Of a stretch of 64,000 nucleotides of DNA, positions 8,663 through 17,364 are shown piece by piece. The translations under genes and the position numbers were made by a program. The notes beneath the pieces are model-generated. The model had not been told where the DNA came from, searched no databases, and saw only the letters and a list, made by a program, of their open reading frames with translations. The stretch comes from Methanocorpusculum sp. GTDB taxonomy: Archaea > Halobacteriota > Methanomicrobia > Methanomicrobiales > Methanocorpusculaceae. Numbering within the stretch: position 1 is the first letter of the stretch; each line of letters starts with the position of its first letter. The DNA is taken from NCBI GenBank assembly GCA_029987115.1, contig DALTWK010000003.1, positions 53,105 to 117,104 of the forward strand. The letters are read 5' to 3'.

Positions 8663-9553
8663 ATGGAACAAGCAGAGTTGATTGCCAGTTCATTAACTGA
8701 CACAAAGGAATCATTATTTACGATGAACCACATAGGCCACTGGTTCAGACTGTTCTTATCAATAGCAATTCCTATAATTCTCGGGATTATTGTTGCATCT
8801 GTAATCCTCCAACTTATTGTAAAACCGATAATATCTCCATATTTAATTTGTGATTCATATGGTTTTACAGAATCAAATCTGTCATTTATTCTACAAATTA
8901 TGGCAATCGGGATTGGAACTATTTGCGTGTTTCTCTTCCCATTTTTCCAAGGATATCTCTATAAAGTGATGCGTTTGAATTATGTTCCCGAAACTCAAAA
9001 AGTCTTATCAAATTTCTTTACAGGGTGGAAAGTAAATATTGTTCTGCTCTTCTATTTCATCCCAGTTATTATTCTCAGCATCATCTATTTCATTACTTAC
9101 AATCTTGTCGCGGATCATATGGATGCTGTCTTTGGAACATTTAATTCATTATTCAATACTGCAACTGATTTTGGGATGACCGTGATTACTGTCCTTCTAC
9201 TCATCTTCCTCTCTCTCTTTGCTATGATTGGTTTGATGACCACTGCACGTACTGGTAAAATCAGAGAAGGCGCTAATCTGAAGAAAATAGTTGGTATTAT
9301 TAAAAAAATCGGCTGGTATAACTACATTTTAAGCGTAGTGTTTATGGCAATTGTATTCCTCATATTCTACGTTATTTTCCTAGGAATAAGTAGTGCAATT
9401 GGTTCTAATTTGGTGGGAACTTGTATCCTTATTGCTGTTTTCATTTTTGTGATGATTCCAGTTGCTATGTTTCTGTGCAGATACCTATCAAAAGTATATG
9501 ATACCGCATTCATCCCAGTAATCGAGGATATTGAAGACTTCGATGATTTCTGA
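8663..9553 (+). CDS. DUF4013-type polytopic membrane protein
   Basis: A 296-residue protein with about six hydrophobic segments (SIAIPIILGIIVASVILQL, FILQIMAIGIGTICVFLF, IVLLFYFIPVIILSIIYF and three more) separated by short polar loops. The pattern FFQGYLYKVMR after the second segment and the repeated six-helix layout resemble the DUF4013 family that is frequent in methanogens. No catalytic or transport signature is visible. It ends 11 nt inside the start of uvrB, so the two are probably co-transcribed, although a functional link to excision repair is not evident. Confidence 0.7.
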   Translation: MEQAELIASSLTDTKESLFTMNHIGHWFRLFLSIAIPIILGIIVASVILQLIVKPIISPYLICDSYGFTESNLSFILQIMAIGIGTICVFLFPFFQGYLYKVMRLNYVPETQKVLSNFFTGWKVNIVLLFYFIPVIILSIIYFITYNLVADHMDAVFGTFNSLFNTATDFGMTVITVLLLIFLSLFAMIGLMTTARTGKIREGANLKKIVGIIKKIGWYNYILSVVFMAIVFLIFYVIFLGISSAIGSNLVGTCILIAVFIFVMIPVAMFLCRYLSKVYDTAFIPVIEDIEDFDDF

Positions 9554-11492
9554 GGAACAATTTCGAATACGTTCAGAGTATAGTCCGAAAGGTTCTCAAC
9601 CTTCTGCAATAGAAGAACTTACTAAAGGTATTAATGAGGGGCGTCAATTCCAGACGCTCCTTGGGGTTACCGGTTCTGGAAAAACTTTCACCATTGCAAA
9701 TATTATTCAAAATGTCCAGCGCCCTACCCTAGTTCTTGCTCATAACAAAACGCTTGCTGCGCAACTTTACAATGAGTTCAAAGAATTTTTCCCGGAAAAT
9801 CATGTAGAATATTTCATTTCATACTATGATTACTATCAACCGGAAAGTTATATCCCAAAAAAGGATATGTATATTGAAAAGGATGCATCAATCAATCCGA
9901 AAATTGAAATGATGCGTATGGCAGCAACTGCGTCGCTCCTATCCCATCGTGATACTATTGTAGTTGCTTCTGTATCTTGCATATACAGTATAGGAAATCC
10001 GATGAATTTCCAGAATCTTGGATTTGAAGTTCATGTTGGAGACTCAATAGGACGACGTACGCTCATTGAAAAACTGATTTCTATCCTTTTTGAAAGAAAT
10101 GATTTGGAACTGATGCCTGGACGTTTCCGTGTAAAAGGAGATACAATCGATATAATCCCAGGGTATTTCAACGATATCATTCGCATAGAACTTTTTGGAG
10201 ATGAGATTGATAGGATTTCCGAAATTGAGAAGATATCTGGAAAAGTTAAGGAGAGACTTGACTATTTCTATATTTATCCTGCACGCCATTTTGTTTCAAC
10301 AGAGGAAGAACAGCGTGATGCAATTATTTCGATTCGTCGGGAACTAGAAACAACGTTAAAGTCGGGGGATTTGGATGAGTTGTCATCCCATCGGCTTCGT
10401 CAACGTACAGAATATGATATTGAGATGATGGAGGAGACCGGTTCCTGTAAGGGTATCGAGAATTATTCTCGGCATTTTGATAAGAGAAATAAAGGAGAGC
10501 GTCCGTTTTGTTTGCTGGATTATTTCCCGGATGATTATTTGATGGTAATTGACGAAAGTCATCAGTCTCTTCCGCAGGTTCGTGGGATGTACAATGGAGA
10601 TAAGGCACGAAAGGAACCTCTTGTTGAGTATGGTTTCCGTCTTCCGTCAGCATTTGACAACCGCCCACTCATGTTTGATGAATTTGAAAAATTCATGCAT
10701 CAAGTCATTTTCGTTTCAGCAACACCCGGAGAATATGAGCTGGAACATTCGGGTCCCGCGGTAGAACAGATAATCCGTCCCACTGGACTTGTTGATCCCT
10801 TAGTAGAAGTGCGTCCAATAGCCGGTCAGACAAAAGATTTGATATCTGAAATCAGAAAGACGATTGAAAAAGGAGATCGTGCACTGGTTACAACACTGAC
10901 AAAGAAACTTGCTGAAGAGTTAAGCGAATATCTTTCCGCAGAAGGTATTCGAACACGATATCTTCATTCAGAGATAAAAACATTGGAGCGAACTGAACTT
11001 ATTCGTCAGTTCCGTCTCGGAATGTTTGATGTACTTGTGGGAATAAACCTCCTCCGTGAAGGTCTTGATATACCTGAGGTTGGATTTATTGGAATTCTCG
11101 ATGCAGATAAAGAAGGTTTCCTTCGCAATACTCGTAGTTTGATTCAGATTATTGGCCGTGCAGCACGCAATGCTGATTCTCATGTTGTTCTTTATGCTGA
11201 TGTAATCACGGATTCAATTAAAGCGGCATTGGCGGAGACAACAAGACGGCGCGAAATGCAGACATCTTATAATAAGGAACATAAGATTATTCCTGTTACT
11301 ATTCGTAAACCGATTCCCGAGAAGGAAGTCGACATCAAAGATATCAAGCATATTCCAACTGCTGAAATACCGAATATGATAATTGAACTGGATGCCCGTA
11401 TGAAAGAAGCAGCAGGGAATCTCGACTTCGAATTAGCAATTGAATTGCGTGATCGAATGCTTGAATTAAAAAAGAAAATAGGAGAATCTTAA
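9543..11492 (+). CDS. uvrB: UvrABC excinuclease subunit B
   Basis: A 649-residue UvrB, the damage-verifying helicase-like subunit of bacterial-type nucleotide excision repair. Visible are the Walker A motif LLGVTGSGKTFT, the beta-hairpin region YYDYYQPESYIP, the DESH-type Walker B (MVIDESHQSLPQ), motif V (LVGINLLREGLDIPEV), motif VI (QIIGRAARN) and a C-terminal UVR domain (residues 615-649) that contacts UvrC. The ATG at 9543 fits the family start MISEEQFRI; the TTG at 9531 lies deeper in the previous gene. uvrA and uvrC are not in the window. Bacterial-type NER is common in mesophilic methanogens. Confidence 0.97.
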   Translation: MISEEQFRIRSEYSPKGSQPSAIEELTKGINEGRQFQTLLGVTGSGKTFTIANIIQNVQRPTLVLAHNKTLAAQLYNEFKEFFPENHVEYFISYYDYYQPESYIPKKDMYIEKDASINPKIEMMRMAATASLLSHRDTIVVASVSCIYSIGNPMNFQNLGFEVHVGDSIGRRTLIEKLISILFERNDLELMPGRFRVKGDTIDIIPGYFNDIIRIELFGDEIDRISEIEKISGKVKERLDYFYIYPARHFVSTEEEQRDAIISIRRELETTLKSGDLDELSSHRLRQRTEYDIEMMEETGSCKGIENYSRHFDKRNKGERPFCLLDYFPDDYLMVIDESHQSLPQVRGMYNGDKARKEPLVEYGFRLPSAFDNRPLMFDEFEKFMHQVIFVSATPGEYELEHSGPAVEQIIRPTGLVDPLVEVRPIAGQTKDLISEIRKTIEKGDRALVTTLTKKLAEELSEYLSAEGIRTRYLHSEIKTLERTELIRQFRLGMFDVLVGINLLREGLDIPEVGFIGILDADKEGFLRNTRSLIQIIGRAARNADSHVVLYADVITDSIKAALAETTRRREMQTSYNKEHKIIPVTIRKPIPEKEVDIKDIKHIPTAEIPNMIIELDARMKEAAGNLDFELAIELRDRMLELKKKIGES

Positions 11493-11510
11493 GTTTCAGT
11501 ATTAATCTTC

Positions 11511-12218
11511 TTATTTTTCTGTAATTTTCAATGGTTCTTTAAGTCCAAGTGATGCTATTTCAAGAAGAGTTTCTGTGTCCATTGTTGTTTCTAGACAACC
11601 ATCTGTGGTATTAATAACCCCCATTGTGGTTATAGAAATTTTTCTTCCCATTTCCAGCCCTTCTTTTACTTCAATTAAACAACCAACTCCAATCATACCT
11701 TCCGGGTTGTATTTTTTCACCATACGTTTAATGAATGTTGATCCTGGGATGATGAATGTTGCGTATCCCGCCCCCTCTAATACGGGAACTATCTTTCCAA
11801 GTTGGCACTTCCCACATCCTAGGCATTTGATACCATCAGGCGTGAGTCGAGCTGGACAGTTAGATGACCTAAGACAATGAGGAAGGAAGACGACGCGTTT
11901 TTCTACAGGGACTTTACTGAAGTCGCTGATGTTCATCTCATTGTCGATACGAATGAGGAAATGCATCAATTGATGTGAGTCAACACCAAGAATTTGACAG
12001 ATAATTCGAATGGCCCCCTCCATTAATGTTAGGGCTGGACGGAGGATTTTCGGCAGGTACATTCGATGTTTTTTGATTGATATTACAACTAAAATGCCGA
12101 CAATAATGATAAATATAAACCAGAGAATAAAGGCCAATAGAAGCAGTTCCCCTAATAGAATGAAAATCGAGTTCCATATCGGATTCTCGAAAATTTGAAA
12201 GAGGGGTTCCACTGCCAT
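11511..12218 (-). CDS. DUF116 domain-containing membrane-anchored cysteine-rich protein
   Basis: A 235-residue protein. The N-terminus carries two hydrophobic segments (SIFILLGELLLLAFILWFI and IIIVGILVVISI). The rest is soluble and carries the DUF116 cysteine pattern: HCLRSSNCPA, GIKCLGCGKCQLG, VGVGCLIEV-like and TTDGCLE. The cysteines could bind a metal or Fe-S cluster; this is not established. It ends the leftward gene group gamma-CA/HdrA-like/MtnA/DUF116, with only 3 nt between the MtnA stop and this start. In other organisms DUF116 often neighbours formyltransferase or lipoate-related genes, so the present context does not define its job. Confidence 0.85.
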   Translation of the reverse strand: MAVEPLFQIFENPIWNSIFILLGELLLLAFILWFIFIIIVGILVVISIKKHRMYLPKILRPALTLMEGAIRIICQILGVDSHQLMHFLIRIDNEMNISDFSKVPVEKRVVFLPHCLRSSNCPARLTPDGIKCLGCGKCQLGKIVPVLEGAGYATFIIPGSTFIKRMVKKYNPEGMIGVGCLIEVKEGLEMGRKISITTMGVINTTDGCLETTMDTETLLEIASLGLKEPLKITEK

Positions 12219-12221
12219 TAT

Positions 12222-13268
12222 TTATAACCCCGAAAAATCATATGGAGGATAGAGGATGCCTTTTTCAGTTATTATTGCTGTTACGAGATCTAACGGTGTT
12301 GCGTCGAATGCATAGTTGATGACAGGAACATCTTTTGGGACTGTGTTTTTGCCCCACATTTCCGAAATCTCTTCGCGTTTCCGTTCTTCCACAATGATAT
12401 CTTTGATTTCCGCGTTTTTATCGAATGTGGAAATTGGTGCTGCTACATAGAATGGAATATTATGGTGTTTTGCACAAACTGCGTGCATATATGTGCCGAT
12501 TTTATTGAATACTCCATCTTTAGTGATGCGATCTGCTCCCACAATAACCGCATCAATTTTTCCCAGTTGCATCAAGTAGGCAGCTTCACTGTCGATGATG
12601 GTTGTTACTGGTATCTTATCCCGCGATAGTTCAAATGCAGAAAGACGCGAACCTTGAAGGAGCGGTCGTGTTTCGCACGAGTAAACCGATATATGCTTCC
12701 CCATTTTCGTTGCCGAACGAACCACTCCAAGTGCCGTTCCCCAGGATGAACAGGCTAGTGCACCTGCGTTGCAGTGTGTTAGCACCGTTCCAATCTGCGG
12801 AAGCAAGTTTGCACCATTATGTCCCAAGAGCATGCATGTTTTCGTATCTTCTTCTGCTATGGTTTTCGCGGAAAAGAGTGCCATAACTTTTGCAATCTCC
12901 GGGGGGAGATTTTCCATTGCTCTCATGACTTTGTCAATACCCCATGCAAGGTTGACTGCAGTTGGTCGTGTTCCCTTGAGTGTATTTGCATCTCTTTCTA
13001 TTGTTTCTTGGAATTTCTCATCCTCATCGCAGGAACGTGCGGAAAGTGCCATTCCATAAGCCCCAGCAACACCCAATGCCGGAGCCCCTCTTACAACTAG
13101 ACGTTTAATTGCGTCTGCAAGTTGTTCGACGGTAGTAATGTCAATAATTTTATATTCATTCGGAAGAAGGGTTTGATCAACGGTGGTGATGCAACTTTTC
13201 TCATCATCCCACCAGATTGTTTTCTCTTCTTTAATATCTGCTGTTCCACGCGTATGTCTTTGAATCAT
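12222..13268 (-). CDS. mtnA: S-methyl-5-thioribose-1-phosphate isomerase (MtnA)
   Basis: A 348-residue aldose-ketose isomerase of the eIF2B-related family. Diagnostic segments are the N-terminal TIWWDDEKSC, the RGAPALGVAGAYGMAL phosphate-binding region, THCNAGALACSSWGTALGV with the catalytic cysteine/asparagine region, and VIVGADRITKDGVFNKIGTY with the catalytic aspartate. It interconverts methylthioribose-1-P and methylthioribulose-1-P. The ATG at 13268 (ATGA overlap with the HdrA-like stop, GGAG upstream) was chosen over 13289. A ribose-1,5-bisphosphate isomerase is the main alternative, but the N-terminal domain favours MtnA. No other methionine salvage gene lies nearby. Confidence 0.88.
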   Translation of the reverse strand: MIQRHTRGTADIKEEKTIWWDDEKSCITTVDQTLLPNEYKIIDITTVEQLADAIKRLVVRGAPALGVAGAYGMALSARSCDEDEKFQETIERDANTLKGTRPTAVNLAWGIDKVMRAMENLPPEIAKVMALFSAKTIAEEDTKTCMLLGHNGANLLPQIGTVLTHCNAGALACSSWGTALGVVRSATKMGKHISVYSCETRPLLQGSRLSAFELSRDKIPVTTIIDSEAAYLMQLGKIDAVIVGADRITKDGVFNKIGTYMHAVCAKHHNIPFYVAAPISTFDKNAEIKDIIVEERKREEISEMWGKNTVPKDVPVINYAFDATPLDLVTAIITEKGILYPPYDFSGL

Positions 13269-14545
13269 TTCTTTACTCCTTTGATGCAATGGTATGCATT
13301 TGCTGCTGCTGCTCCTCCAGAAATTACAGAGTCAGGAATATCTTTTGGTGCAAGTGCTGTTCCCGCTACGAATATTCCATCAATTCCCGTTATCGCTGGC
13401 GAGTAACTGTCTTTCGGTTGCAGGAAATTATTCTTGTCAAGGTCAATGTTGAGAGATTTTGCGAGTTCAACAGTGTTTGGTTCTGGTGACATTCCAACCG
13501 ACAATACAACAAGATCTGCTTCTAATCTCTGGAATTCACCCGTTTCAGTGTTTTCAACTGGAAGAATAAGTTTATCTTCTGCTTTTTCAACTTCTCCAGG
13601 GAAGGAACGGAGGAAGACAACGCCTAGCTTTTTAGCGCGTTCATAGTATTCCTCATATCCTTTTCCATAAGCTCTCACATCATTATAGAGAATTGATACT
13701 TCTGTTTCCGGATAATGTTCCCGAATCAACATGGCATTTTTCATTGCATACATGCAACAAACACAGGAACAGTAGTTTCTTCCAAGTGTAAGGTCACGTG
13801 AACCGACACACTGGACAAATACGATGCTTTTCGGTATCTCTCCATTTGAGATACGTCTTAGTTCCCCTTTTGTAGGCCCACCTGCATTAATCATCCGTTC
13901 GAATTCAAGAGAGGTAATAACATCGGCGTATCTCATGTAACCAAACTGACTTTTGTTCTTCGCGTCGAATAACGTGTATCCAGTTGCAATTATGACAGCT
14001 TCTGTTTTGAGTGTTAGTGTTTTTTCTTCGTCTTCTTCATTTCTCAGGATGGCTTTTTTCCCGCATATGTCAAAGCAAAGTCCACAGTTGATGCAGTGGT
14101 CTTTATCACGGACTACCAGATTTGGAATGACCTGAGCATGGGGTTTGTATATTGCATGACGAACACCGATTCCTGCATCAAATTTATTGTAGACTTCTAC
14201 AGGACAAATATCAACACATTCTCCACATCCCGTGCAGTCGTTTTCTTTAATATATCTCGGATGTTTTTTGACAGTAATCGTGAATTCTCCTGCTTTCCCG
14301 TCGATTCTCTCCACATCTGCCATTGTAATCAGAGTAATATTTTTATTTCGTGCAACCTCTGCCATTTTTGGCGACAAAATACACATGGAACAGTCATTTG
14401 TCGGGAATGTTTTGTCAAGCATTGCCATATGGCCACCAATGGATGGTTCCCGTTCGATAATAGTGACATGGATGTTTTTGTTTGCCAGGTCCATTGATGC
14501 TTGAATTCCCGCAACACCCCCACCGATGACAACACAACTATTCAT
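13265..14545 (-). CDS. HdrA-like FAD/Fe-S oxidoreductase (short form)
   Basis: A 426-residue flavoprotein related to the heterodisulfide reductase A subunit. FAD binding: VVIGGGVAGIQASMDLA at the N-terminus. HdrA-type cysteines: NDCSMCILSPKM (C52, C55). Two 4Fe-4S ferredoxin motifs: CTGCGECVDICP (C104-C114) and CINCGLCFDICG (C151-C161). A further cluster region reads QCVGSRD...CSCVCCMYAMKNA. Canonical HdrA is about 650 residues; this protein lacks the N-terminal Fe-S domain and the C-terminal ferredoxin segment. No hdrB, hdrC, mvhD or frhB gene is adjacent. It sits between gamma-CA (8-nt overlap) and mtnA (4-nt overlap). Its electron partners are unknown. Confidence 0.85.
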   Translation of the reverse strand: MNSCVVIGGGVAGIQASMDLANKNIHVTIIEREPSIGGHMAMLDKTFPTNDCSMCILSPKMAEVARNKNITLITMADVERIDGKAGEFTITVKKHPRYIKENDCTGCGECVDICPVEVYNKFDAGIGVRHAIYKPHAQVIPNLVVRDKDHCINCGLCFDICGKKAILRNEEDEEKTLTLKTEAVIIATGYTLFDAKNKSQFGYMRYADVITSLEFERMINAGGPTKGELRRISNGEIPKSIVFVQCVGSRDLTLGRNYCSCVCCMYAMKNAMLIREHYPETEVSILYNDVRAYGKGYEEYYERAKKLGVVFLRSFPGEVEKAEDKLILPVENTETGEFQRLEADLVVLSVGMSPEPNTVELAKSLNIDLDKNNFLQPKDSYSPAITGIDGIFVAGTALAPKDIPDSVISGGAAAANAYHCIKGVKK

Positions 14546-15032
14546 GGAGGTACCTCCTGCCTACTTTTATGTATGTCTCAGCATTTGCGATGTTCTTAGC
14601 GACTTCTTCCTCGGTCAATTCACGTTTAACGGTTCCGGGGATACCCATTACAAGTGATTTTGGGGGTATTTCTTTTCCTTCGGTTACCACAGCTCCAGCT
14701 GCTACCAATGATCCTCTCCCTATCTTTGCACCATTTAAGATGACTGCTCCCATCCCTATTAGGCAGTCATCATCAATAGTACATCCGTGAATGGTTGCAT
14801 TATGCCCGATTGATACATTTTTTCCGATGGTTACCGGTTTTCCGATGCTTTCGTGAATAACAGCATTATCTTGGATATTGGATCCGTCTCCGATAGTAAT
14901 GGAGTCCATATCGGCACGAAGAACCGCACCAAAAAGAATAGTTACCTGATTTCCTAAGCGAACATCTCCTATGAGAGTGGCATTTGGTGCGACATATGTA
15001 TTTATTCCTTGAGATTTTGCGCCGAAATCCAT
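14538..15032 (-). CDS. Gamma-class carbonic anhydrase family protein
   Basis: A 164-residue left-handed parallel beta-helix protein with hexapeptide repeats (TLIGDVRLGNQVTILFGAVL, NVSIGHNATIHGCTI, CLIGMGAVILNGAKIG). Metal-binding histidines are candidates in AVIHES, SIGHNATIHG. It lacks the long acidic proton-shuttle loop of Cam, as in CamH/YrdA-type proteins, and has no signal peptide, so activity is uncertain. It would hydrate CO2 or act as an acyltransferase-like relative. It is the first gene of the leftward group with the HdrA-like, MtnA and DUF116 genes. Confidence 0.88.
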   Translation of the reverse strand: MDFGAKSQGINTYVAPNATLIGDVRLGNQVTILFGAVLRADMDSITIGDGSNIQDNAVIHESIGKPVTIGKNVSIGHNATIHGCTIDDDCLIGMGAVILNGAKIGRGSLVAAGAVVTEGKEIPPKSLVMGIPGTVKRELTEEEVAKNIANAETYIKVGRRYLHE

Positions 15033-15124
15033 AATATATTATTATTGGAATTCATTCACTAATGAGTGTTGCGGACTGCACTATCATTCCAATATCCTGC
15101 ATCACTCCAAAAAAGAATGTGGTA

Positions 15125-15814
15125 TTATTTTTTAGACCCGGGTGCCGCGGTTACTTTTTTGATGTTTTCTGCAATATCCTCAATTATTTCTGCTGGGAAT
15201 CCTGCAACCATCTCATCATTTCCTATTCCAGAGAATTTTCTAGAGCCATCACAGCCAAGAGAGAAGTTCGGTTTTCCATTTAAGAGGACGTAAGCAGTTG
15301 CATCCGAACACATAGATTGAATTCCAGAGAATTCTGGATAAATCCTTCCTCCAAGGTTGTAAAGAGAACTCTGAGCAAGTTTTAAGATTGCTAATGGTTG
15401 GGCAAAGATGATAACTACATCCGGTTCAAATGTTGCTTTTTCGAGCGGGGCGTAGATAGTTGCATAGTTTTCCTTTGGTAGGTTCGGAACACTTTCCATG
15501 GTACGTCTGGATGCGTTTAATGTGGAGTATTTTCCAAGTTTAAAGTAGTGTTGTCCGGTTTTGAGAGCTTCTCCTTTCTCACGAAGCCCAAGAGCCCATG
15601 CACCACCACCACATTGATGCTTTGCGTCCGACGCAAAGAATACATTTCCTTCTCTTGCGAGTGAAATCATTCTGCAGTGGCGAGTTGTCTCTTCAATTTC
15701 TGGAATACCTTCGGGAATTTCCTCTATTGATTTTACGATTTTAAGTGCAACAGGAGACCCAACCAAGTGAAGTGCCTCTTTCAAATCTTCTGATACGTGC
15801 GCATAATTTGTCAT
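15125..15814 (-). CDS. DUF169 domain-containing protein
   Basis: A 229-residue protein matching the DUF169 family (GSPVALKIVKSIEEIPEG near the N-terminus; conserved cysteines in HCRMIS, HQCGGGAWALGL, IQSMCSDATAYV and LGCDGSRKF). The four conserved cysteine sites in a soluble protein suggest metal or cofactor binding, which is inference. DUF169 proteins are common in methanogens and other anaerobes with no accepted function. A 92-bp gap separates it from the downstream gamma-CA gene, so it may be its own unit. Confidence 0.85.
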   Translation of the reverse strand: MTNYAHVSEDLKEALHLVGSPVALKIVKSIEEIPEGIPEIEETTRHCRMISLAREGNVFFASDAKHQCGGGAWALGLREKGEALKTGQHYFKLGKYSTLNASRRTMESVPNLPKENYATIYAPLEKATFEPDVVIIFAQPLAILKLAQSSLYNLGGRIYPEFSGIQSMCSDATAYVLLNGKPNFSLGCDGSRKFSGIGNDEMVAGFPAEIIEDIAENIKKVTAAPGSKK

Positions 15815-15955
15815 ATGTTTACAATAAGGCTCAAGGCATATTATGCTTTTCTCTTATTAACAAATATTCCAGTAGAAAAATCTTGAAAAACTAGTGAATA
15901 AAATGCGGATTGTCATTCATTAGAAAAACATGTGCTTATTTTCTTTCACGAATCA

Positions 15956-15982
15956 AAAAAGTCCGGGGGTTTCCCGGGCTGA
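15956..15982 (-). terminator. Hairpin plus T-run terminator of the 30-residue protein gene
   Basis: On the minus strand AGCCCGGG pairs with CCCGGACT (eight positions with one C.A mismatch, short loop), followed directly by TTTTTT. It lies about 30 nt past the stop of the small ORF at 16013-16105, giving that ORF its own transcript end. Confidence 0.6.
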
Positions 15983-16012
15983 TTTGATATTTGATTATTT
16001 GTTTTGAAAAAG

Positions 16013-16105
16013 TCAGTTCTTCTTCTTTGATGCAGAATCAGACTGGGTTGCTGCGGCTTTTGCAGCTGCCTTTGCCTGCTTTGCCTCTTTTTTGTGGCAA
16101 GTCAT
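16013..16105 (-). CDS. Small lysine/alanine-rich protein, 30 residues
   Basis: A 30-codon ORF starting MTCHKKEAKQAKAAAKAAAT and ending in KKKN. The start is backed by an unusually strong Shine-Dalgarno, GAGGTGAT, 7 nt upstream of the ATG, and by the terminator hairpin just downstream. The protein is very basic, with an alanine-rich helix of lysine repeats and a single Cys3-His4 pair at the N-terminus. It resembles no family I know; histone-tail-like or ribosome-associated roles would be guesses. It lies alone in the 364-bp gap between the DUF169 and WG-phosphatase genes, transcribed in the same direction as both. Confidence 0.65.
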   Translation of the reverse strand: MTCHKKEAKQAKAAAKAAATQSDSASKKKN

Positions 16106-16178
16106 GAACAAAATCACCTCGAAACAATCAATTGGTCATCGCTCGTTTATCGCGGGTGTGGCTTAATTTAGATTGTTT

Positions 16179-17342
16179 TTAGAGGTGTATACGCTTTTCC
16201 CTTTGGGGGTATAGAGCGACCTCTCCCTCCCTCCAAGCCAGACTCCAGGAGTGACCCTTACGGAATAAGACACACCCGTCGAGGAAATCAATCCAGTCAT
16301 CAGAGAAATCATATCCCGTTAGAACTGATATGAATGAAACTACAAATGCATCATGAGTAACAGCAAGAATGCATTTACCGTCTTCTGCAATCTCTTGAAT
16401 ATGCTGAAAGAAAAGCTCAGTTCCTTTCTTTATTGGATGATGTCCCGGGAGTATCTCTCCGTTGATATATGATCGGATAGCGGATATAGTATCATGTTCG
16501 ACGTAATACTCGTGGCTTAATGGATTGTCATAGACGTAAAGACCGGGATTTCCAAAACACGTGTCTTTGGTGACTCTTTCAGCTATGAATTCTGCGGTTT
16601 TTAAACACCGTGGAATCGTGCTTGCATAAGCATTTGTAATCGGAGGTAGATTTTTCGCGAGTTCTTTTGCCTCTTTTTCTCCGCGTGCTGTTATTTTTTT
16701 ATCAAATCCTCCCTCTCCTCGGTAAAACGGTTCACGTTCTGCATGCCGAATCAGGATAACACAGGCATCATATTCATGAGTCTTAACCAGTTCGGGAATT
16801 ATATTTATTCGTTTCTTTCTGCGGATTTCTCCGCGTGGGAAGTTATCGGTAGGTTCTTCCGATTTCTCTTGGATGTTACCTTCGATATCAATATAATGCC
16901 ATCCTTTTTCATCACGTACTTTTGCTCTTCCGTTTATAAACGGACGTACATCATAGTACCAGTTGTTGTACAGGAGTTCTCCCGATGTTGTTATGTGGGT
17001 TGCACCGTCCTTTGCATGATAGACGCAGGCAATACCATTATTGAAATCTCCTCCCCAAATGAAATTCATTGGGTCGATGCGTCGTCCGGTTTCTGCGATG
17101 TAGTGCCAACCGTTTTCATCTTTTACCCTTGCAGTGTTATCGTAGAAATCCCCTACAGCAGGATAACGTTCAGGGTACACTGCGTTTCCGAAAAAATCAA
17201 TGTGAAACCATCCTGTTTCATCTTTTGCCGCGGCTAATCCGGGAAAGTGATATTCACGGACTTCTTGGAATCGTTTTTTATAGATGGGACTCCCTGCGAA
17301 GGTATGATGTGTCTTGTCTGTGCTAACTTCTGGAAAATCCAT
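16179..17342 (-). CDS. WG-repeat / histidine phosphatase fusion protein
   Basis: A 387-residue protein. Residues 36-160 hold about four WG-type beta repeats (DETGWFHIDFFGNAVYPERY, DENGWHYIAETG, a degenerate third, DEKGWHYIDIEG). Residues 193-387 form a histidine phosphatase (phosphoglycerate mutase-like) domain: the phospho-accepting histidine in ILIRHAEREPF (His200), the arginine in STIPRCLKTAEF, and the second histidine in AVTHDAFV. The ATG at 17342 leaves a 22-nt gap from the GAPDH stop; an upstream start at 17408 would overlap GAPDH. Substrate unknown; ApgM elsewhere in the window makes a glycolytic mutase role unnecessary. Confidence 0.88.
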   Translation of the reverse strand: MDFPEVSTDKTHHTFAGSPIYKKRFQEVREYHFPGLAAAKDETGWFHIDFFGNAVYPERYPAVGDFYDNTARVKDENGWHYIAETGRRIDPMNFIWGGDFNNGIACVYHAKDGATHITTSGELLYNNWYYDVRPFINGRAKVRDEKGWHYIDIEGNIQEKSEEPTDNFPRGEIRRKKRINIIPELVKTHEYDACVILIRHAEREPFYRGEGGFDKKITARGEKEAKELAKNLPPITNAYASTIPRCLKTAEFIAERVTKDTCFGNPGLYVYDNPLSHEYYVEHDTISAIRSYINGEILPGHHPIKKGTELFFQHIQEIAEDGKCILAVTHDAFVVSFISVLTGYDFSDDWIDFLDGCVLFRKGHSWSLAWREGEVALYPQREKRIHL

Positions 17343-17364
17343 TTTCTGATAAAAAAAGAGTGTG

